This document shows positions 6,476 through 10,298 of a stretch of DNA of 10,298 nucleotides, piece after piece. Below the pieces are notes generated by a model. That model worked only from the letters and a program-made list of their open reading frames with translations. It ran no database searches and was not told where the DNA came from. Each line of letters begins with the position of its first letter. The first letter of the stretch is position 1. The translations under genes and the position numbers were made by a program. The stretch lies in NCBI GenBank assembly GCA_025350445.1, contig JANXXV010000065.1:1-10298 (forward strand), given 5' to 3'. Source of the DNA: Bryobacteraceae bacterium. Lineage in GTDB: Bacteria; Acidobacteriota; Terriglobia; Bryobacterales; Bryobacteraceae.

Positions 6476-6785
6476 TTGCAAGAATCGCGATCGAAACAAA
6501 TCCGACCGGTACTCCTTGTTTTCATTTTGCTGTTGCCGGCCGTTTCTTGCCGCAAGAAACCGGAACCGGCCGGCGCGGTAAACGAGTACAAGTTGACCGG
6601 GCAGGTCATAAGTCTGGATGCGTGCGATGACGATGGAGTTCCCGGTAAAGGATGCCGGGGACTTTCAAAAGCTTAAGCCGGGAGTGCGCTTGCGGGCGTC
6701 CGTGTTCGTCCGGCCCGCGGATCTGGAATATTGGATCGCCAATGTAACCGTTGTCGAGGAAGCGGGAAAAGAAAAATCGAAGTAA
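6476..6785 (+). pseudogene. Copper-binding (CusF-like) lipoprotein, disrupted by an internal deletion/frameshift
   Basis: Frame one, from TTG 6476, gives a lipoprotein signal with a hydrophobic VLLVFILLLPAVSC stretch and lipobox Cys, then EYKLTGQVISLD. This is the start of the small copper-binding domain found in CusF-like proteins. The frame then runs into unrelated residues and stops at 6676. From ATG 6627, in another frame, comes the family's second half: MTMEFPVKDAGDF, then QKLKPGVRLRASVFV, LEYWIANVTVVEE and TAA 6783-6785. Between ISLD and MTMEF an intact member has roughly 20 further residues, including the metal-ligand His and the IPG-F/Y-M turn. Here these are missing, with a shift of frame. 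I infer a deletion near 6617-6626. No ATG is available in frame one and AAGGAG lies far upstream (about 6440), so the start may be degraded as well. The sialidase-like gene follows after 8 bases, suggesting a former operon. Confidence 0.8.
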
Positions 6786-6793
6786 CCTTGTAA

Positions 6794-7834
6794 GTGAACA
6801 TTATGATATTGCCAGTTCTGATCTTGATGGCGGTCCGCATTCAACCGGACGCGCCGGCCGTAGAATACCGTCAGCCGCAACTCGCGGCTGGTAACGGAAT
6901 GGTCGCCATGACGTATGGAGCGGGGAAGTCGATCTACTTCACTTCGTCCCGCGACAATGGACGCACTTTCGGCGTGCCGGTGATGGCGGCCTCTGACGGA
7001 GTGATGTCGCTAGGGCGGCACCGAGGCCCGCGCGTCAGCATTCTGCCAAACGCCATCGTGATCACTTCCGTGGCCGGGAAGGCGGCCGAAGCCGACCTTC
7101 GGTCGTGGCGATCCACCGACAACGGCAAGACGTGGCTACCCGGCGGACCGATCAACGATGTTCCCGGGGCCGCGCGCGAAGGGCTCTTCGCAATCGGGTC
7201 CGATCCGAAAGGAAACTTGTTCGCGGCGTGGCTCGATCTGCGCGCCAAGGGCACCCGCCTCTACGGCTCGCGGTCGGTAGACGGCGGCATCACGTGGTCG
7301 AAGAACGTGCTGGTGTATGAATCGCCCGACGGAACTATTTGCCAGTGCTGCCACCCTTCCATTGCGATCGACCGGCTGGGGCGGATCTCCGTGATGTGGC
7401 GCAATGTGATGCAAGGTTCGCGCGATTTGTACGTTACTAGTTCGACCGACGGAGTGCATTTTGAGAAGGCGCAAAAAATGGGCACGGGAACGTGGCAGTT
7501 GAACGCCTGCCCGATGGATGGAGGTGGACTGGCCGTAGACGAACAAGGGCCGGTTTCCGCCTGGCGGCGGGATGGTCAAATTTTCCTTGCGCGTCCCGGT
7601 GAGGCGGAGACCCTGCTCGGCGCCGGGAAGGACGTCGCTCTCGCGGTGGGGAAGAAGGGTTTGTACACAGCCTGGTCCGGCGCCGGCGGTATTCAGGTTC
7701 GGTTGCCTGGCGCCAAGACCGCCATCCCGCTCAATCGGGAAGGGGCTTTCGTCAACTTGCTTGCGCTTCCCGATGGCGTGGTACTGGCCGCGTGGGAACA
7801 CCAGGGTTCCCTCACGGTGGAACCGCTCCCTTGA
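6794..7834 (+). CDS. Sialidase-fold (BNR/Asp-box) exported protein with a Cys-X-Cys-Cys motif
   Basis: The protein is 346 residues from GTG 6794; ATG 6803, three codons in, is an equally plausible start, and neither has a strong ribosome binding site. A short hydrophobic N-terminus (MILPVLILMAV) suggests export. Asp-box repeats typical of sialidase-like six-bladed propellers occur as SSRDNGRTF (about residue 51), STDNGKTW (about 107), SVDGGITW (about 161) and a degenerate STDGVHF (about 215). Between them CQCCHPSIAID (C183, C185, C186) and later LNACPMDGGGLAVD (C239) match a subfamily in which these Cys residues are conserved. The Arg triad of true sialidases is not evident to me, so glycosidase activity is doubtful. 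Lying 8 bases after a copper-binding lipoprotein remnant, it may act in copper handling outside the cytoplasm; that is inference from context and Cys content. Confidence 0.85.
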   Translation: MNIMILPVLILMAVRIQPDAPAVEYRQPQLAAGNGMVAMTYGAGKSIYFTSSRDNGRTFGVPVMAASDGVMSLGRHRGPRVSILPNAIVITSVAGKAAEADLRSWRSTDNGKTWLPGGPINDVPGAAREGLFAIGSDPKGNLFAAWLDLRAKGTRLYGSRSVDGGITWSKNVLVYESPDGTICQCCHPSIAIDRLGRISVMWRNVMQGSRDLYVTSSTDGVHFEKAQKMGTGTWQLNACPMDGGGLAVDEQGPVSAWRRDGQIFLARPGEAETLLGAGKDVALAVGKKGLYTAWSGAGGIQVRLPGAKTAIPLNREGAFVNLLALPDGVVLAAWEHQGSLTVEPLP

Positions 7835-7841
7835 GTGCCTT

Positions 7842-7880
7842 TGGGCGGGTATGAGATGCTGGAAGTCTCCCTTCCGCCCA
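7842..7880 (+). repeat. Inverted repeat (possible mRNA hairpin) just upstream of the SNF2 gene start
   Basis: TGGGCGG (7842-7848) is perfectly complementary to CCGCCCA (7874-7880), with 25 bases between. An inner GGAAG/CTTCC pairing (7861-7865 with 7871-7875) partly competes with it. No T-run follows, so it is not a clear terminator for the upstream gene. The structure ends 4 bases before ATG 7885 and covers the position where a ribosome binding site should be, so it could limit translation. Confidence 0.45.
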
Positions 7881-7884
7881 GTCA

Positions 7885-10298
7885 ATGTATCTACGCAAGC
7901 ATCTTACTTCGTACTTTGAAACAGTGGTCCGGAGCCGTGGCTCGGATCTTTTTTTCTGGCGCAAGGTCACCATCTTGTCCGGCGACAAGACGGAAGTAAC
8001 CGCGAGCGCGGAAGGAACGCAGCTTTACTTTGTGCGCTTGACCAGGATCGGCCAGGAGATCCACGCTTACTGTGAATGTCCGTATTTCGATACCGACGGA
8101 CCCTGCAAGCATCTGTGGGCAACCATTCTGGCGGCAGAGTCGAAGAATTATCTGCTCGGCTTCAGCGGTAAGATGCGGTTGGAACTGGATTCCGCCGATG
8201 ATTTCGACTCTTCCAGTTTTGACCAGCTCCCCTCATCCCCTCACAAGCCCTCCGAACGCAGAATCAGTTTGCCGGCTGCGCCGAAGATGCCGCAGTGGCG
8301 GGACATTGTCTCCAGGCTTCCACCGGAGATGGTTGGCCCGGTGCAACGGGAGGTCTGGCGGCCGGACCGTGAGATTTACTATCTGATTGAGGCTGCGGCT
8401 TCGGGTACGAACATCGCCGGCCTGCCGCTGGAAGTGAACTACCGCGAACCGAAGCAAACCGGCGAGTGGGGCAAATTGAAGAACACCCGGATCCCGAGGT
8501 CCGCCGTGCCGCAGGTCCCCGATCCTTTGGATCGCGAGATTCTGACTGTGCTGGGCGGAGTTCCGGACCCCTACTCTTATCAGTACGAATCGTTGCCTCT
8601 GGTGTACCGTTTGAAGCACACCATTCCAGACTTGCTACTGCCGAAGATGTGCGCCACCGGACGATGCATGTTGCGCGCCAGCGGCCTGACGCCGCTGGAA
8701 TCCATGAAGCCGCTCGCCTGGGACGAAGGGGATCCATGGCAATTTCGGCTGCTGGTGGAGCGCGATGGAAACAATTGGCAGGTGCGGGGAAAGTTCGGCC
8801 GCGGCGATGAATCCATGGAATTGGGTGATCCGATTCTGTATGTGGAGGATGGGTTCCTGATCCACCACGACCGGATTGCCCGATTCGACGACGGCGGCGC
8901 CCCCGCCTGGCTGCAGCTCCTGTTGAGACAGCCGTTCCTCTCGGTGCCCGCCGAACAAGGCGAAGAGTTCGTGCAAGAGATTCTTAAGCGCCCGAAACCG
9001 CCCCGGATCGACTGGCCGGCGGAGTTGCAATACGAGAGTGTACTGACCACTCCCGTGCCGCGGGTGGAAATACACGAAGAGCAGCGGGCGCATTGGAAGA
9101 GCAAGAGCGAGCGGCTGGAGGCGGCGCTTTCCTTCGACTACGACGGCAAGAAGATTCCAGCCCGATCCGCTTCCCAGGGGCACTATGACGCGGGGACGCG
9201 GAAATATTTCCTGCGCGACCGCGACCTGGAAGTGGCCGCCGCGCAGAAAATGCGCGAGTTGGGCTTCAAGCCGGTTACCGCCACCTATGCATTCTCCGAT
9301 GCCGATTGGGAACTGGCGCCGAAGAAGCTGCCGAACGCGGTGCGGGAGTTGGTGAAAGCAGGTTGGCACATTGAGGCTGAGGGCAAGATGTTCCGGAAAC
9401 CGGGCGCGTTCCGGGCCGAACTTTCATCGGGCATCGATTGGTTTGAGCTTCACGGCGGTGTGCAATATGGTGATGCCGAGGCATCGCTGCCAGAGCTGTT
9501 GAAAGCCATTCAGAAGGGCGAGCAGATGGTCCGGCTGAGCGACGGCACGTTCGGAATTATTCCGGAGGAGCTGCTGCAGAAGTACGGCATGCTGGTGGGC
9601 TTCGGCCAGAACAAGGACGGCCACATTCGGTTTTCGCGGGCGCAGGCGGGCCTGCTGGACGTGCTGTTGGCGGACCGGCCGGAGATCCAGGTAGACCAGA
9701 TCTTTTCCCAGGCGCGCCAGGAACTGCGCAGGTTCGATGGCATCTCAGCCGCGGTTCAACCTGCGGGATTTGTCGGCGAACTGCGGCACTACCAGCGGGA
9801 AGGCCTCGGCTGGATGGACTTCCTGCGCAGGTTCGGCATCGGCGGCTGCCTGGCTGACGATATGGGCGTTGGCAAAACTCCGCAAGTGCTGGCGATGCTG
9901 GAAGAGCGCCGCCAGATCCGCGCGGAAGTTGGACCTTCGCTGGTGGTGGTACCGCGGTCATTGGTTTACAACTGGCAGCAGGAAGCGGCGCGATTCTGTC
10001 CGCAATTGCGCGTGCTGGACCACACGGGTGTTGGGCGCGCCAAGGACTTGGCGCAGTTTGATAACTACGACCTGATTCTCACGACGTACGGCACACTGCG
10101 CCGCGATGTGGTGGACTTCGAAAAAACACAATTCGACTATGTGGTGCTAGACGAGGCGCAGGCCATCAAGAATTCGGCCAGCGAATCGGCGAAAGCGGCG
10201 CGGCTGCTTCGCGCCAATCACCGCCTGGTGATGAGCGGCACGCCGGTAGAAAATCATCTGGGCGAGCTGTGGAGCCTGTTCGAGTTTCTGAATCCGGG
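7885..10298 (+). CDS. SWIM zinc-finger / SNF2-family helicase-like ATPase (3' end outside window)
   Basis: The frame opens at ATG 7885, the only start codon after the in-frame TGA at 7852, and stays open for 804 codons to the window end. A SWIM zinc finger C-x-C-x8-C-x-H (C63, C65, C74, H76; CECPYFDTDGPCKH) lies near the N-terminus. About 550 residues with no motif I recognise follow. The SNF2 ATPase core then begins with ELRHYQREGLGWMDFL (Q-motif region), motif I LADDMGVGKT (about 656-665), motif Ia VVVPRSLVYNW, LTTYGTLRRD, motif II LDEAQAIKN (about 755-763) and motif III MSGTPVENHLGELWSLFEFLNP (from about 783). Motifs IV-VI lie beyond the window. Such proteins are ATP-driven DNA translocases or remodelers that may act on nucleoprotein or stalled polymerase; SWIM fingers bind nucleic acid or protein. 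No ribosome binding site is clear, and a hairpin precedes the start. Confidence 0.92.
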   Translation, partial: MYLRKHLTSYFETVVRSRGSDLFFWRKVTILSGDKTEVTASAEGTQLYFVRLTRIGQEIHAYCECPYFDTDGPCKHLWATILAAESKNYLLGFSGKMRLELDSADDFDSSSFDQLPSSPHKPSERRISLPAAPKMPQWRDIVSRLPPEMVGPVQREVWRPDREIYYLIEAAASGTNIAGLPLEVNYREPKQTGEWGKLKNTRIPRSAVPQVPDPLDREILTVLGGVPDPYSYQYESLPLVYRLKHTIPDLLLPKMCATGRCMLRASGLTPLESMKPLAWDEGDPWQFRLLVERDGNNWQVRGKFGRGDESMELGDPILYVEDGFLIHHDRIARFDDGGAPAWLQLLLRQPFLSVPAEQGEEFVQEILKRPKPPRIDWPAELQYESVLTTPVPRVEIHEEQRAHWKSKSERLEAALSFDYDGKKIPARSASQGHYDAGTRKYFLRDRDLEVAAAQKMRELGFKPVTATYAFSDADWELAPKKLPNAVRELVKAGWHIEAEGKMFRKPGAFRAELSSGIDWFELHGGVQYGDAEASLPELLKAIQKGEQMVRLSDGTFGIIPEELLQKYGMLVGFGQNKDGHIRFSRAQAGLLDVLLADRPEIQVDQIFSQARQELRRFDGISAAVQPAGFVGELRHYQREGLGWMDFLRRFGIGGCLADDMGVGKTPQVLAMLEERRQIRAEVGPSLVVVPRSLVYNWQQEAARFCPQLRVLDHTGVGRAKDLAQFDNYDLILTTYGTLRRDVVDFEKTQFDYVVLDEAQAIKNSASESAKAARLLRANHRLVMSGTPVENHLGELWSLFEFLNP

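Noticed and set aside
7136..7885. Minus-strand open frame of 249 codons opposite the sialidase-like gene
   Set aside because: Antisense shadow in GC-rich DNA; the plus strand carries clear Asp boxes and Cys motifs.
8635..9369. Minus-strand open frame of 244 codons opposite the SWIM-SNF2 gene
   Set aside because: The plus-strand frame is continuous for 804 codons with helicase motifs; the minus translation has no recognisable motif.

Overview
This GC-rich window is bacterial and looks most like an acidobacterium of the Solibacter/Bryobacter type. The evidence is indirect: a very large Oar-like TonB-dependent receptor with an N-terminal carboxypeptidase-regulatory-like domain, a sulfatase-modifying-factor (FGE-like) domain, a BNR/sialidase-like secreted protein beside a copper-binding lipoprotein gene, and a SWIM-SNF2 helicase. 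Taxonomy is inference; there is no rRNA or tRNA to anchor it.

Left region (1-1763): this is a patchwork of decaying accessory genes. The 3' end of an FGE-like domain protein (+) is followed by a MNT/HepT-type toxin-antitoxin pair (-), and then by a dihydrofolate-reductase-family (RibD C-terminal type) pseudogene (-). An about 80-bp block that codes on both strands is present twice, at 371-450 and 1201-1280, at a constant 830-base offset. It holds the last codons of the FGE-like gene on + and the last codons of the DHFR-family gene on -. The toxin-antitoxin pair lies exactly between the copies. Copy 1 keeps the FGE-like gene and only a stub of the DHFR-family gene. Copy 2 keeps only a stub of the FGE-like gene and the long DHFR-family pseudogene. 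The toxin-like gene has a Tyr where the family motif has His and has a damaged-looking start, while the antitoxin nucleotidyltransferase motif is intact.

Middle region (1862-6225): a 1137-residue TonB-dependent receptor (+) runs convergently into a secreted protein of unknown function with propeller-like features (-). Their stop codons overlap, leaving no intergenic terminator.

Right region (6226-10298): a 250-base divergent intergenic stretch is followed by a copper-binding lipoprotein pseudogene, whose central metal-binding segment appears deleted with a frameshift. Eight bases later comes a sialidase-fold protein with a Cys-X-Cys-Cys motif, and then a SWIM zinc finger/SNF2-family ATPase that runs off the end of the window. 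A hairpin sits directly in front of the ATPase start codon.

I see no tRNA, rRNA, CRISPR array or intact insertion sequence. The least ordinary part is the duplicated two-gene junction flanking a degenerate toxin-antitoxin locus; the copper-protein deletion comes second.
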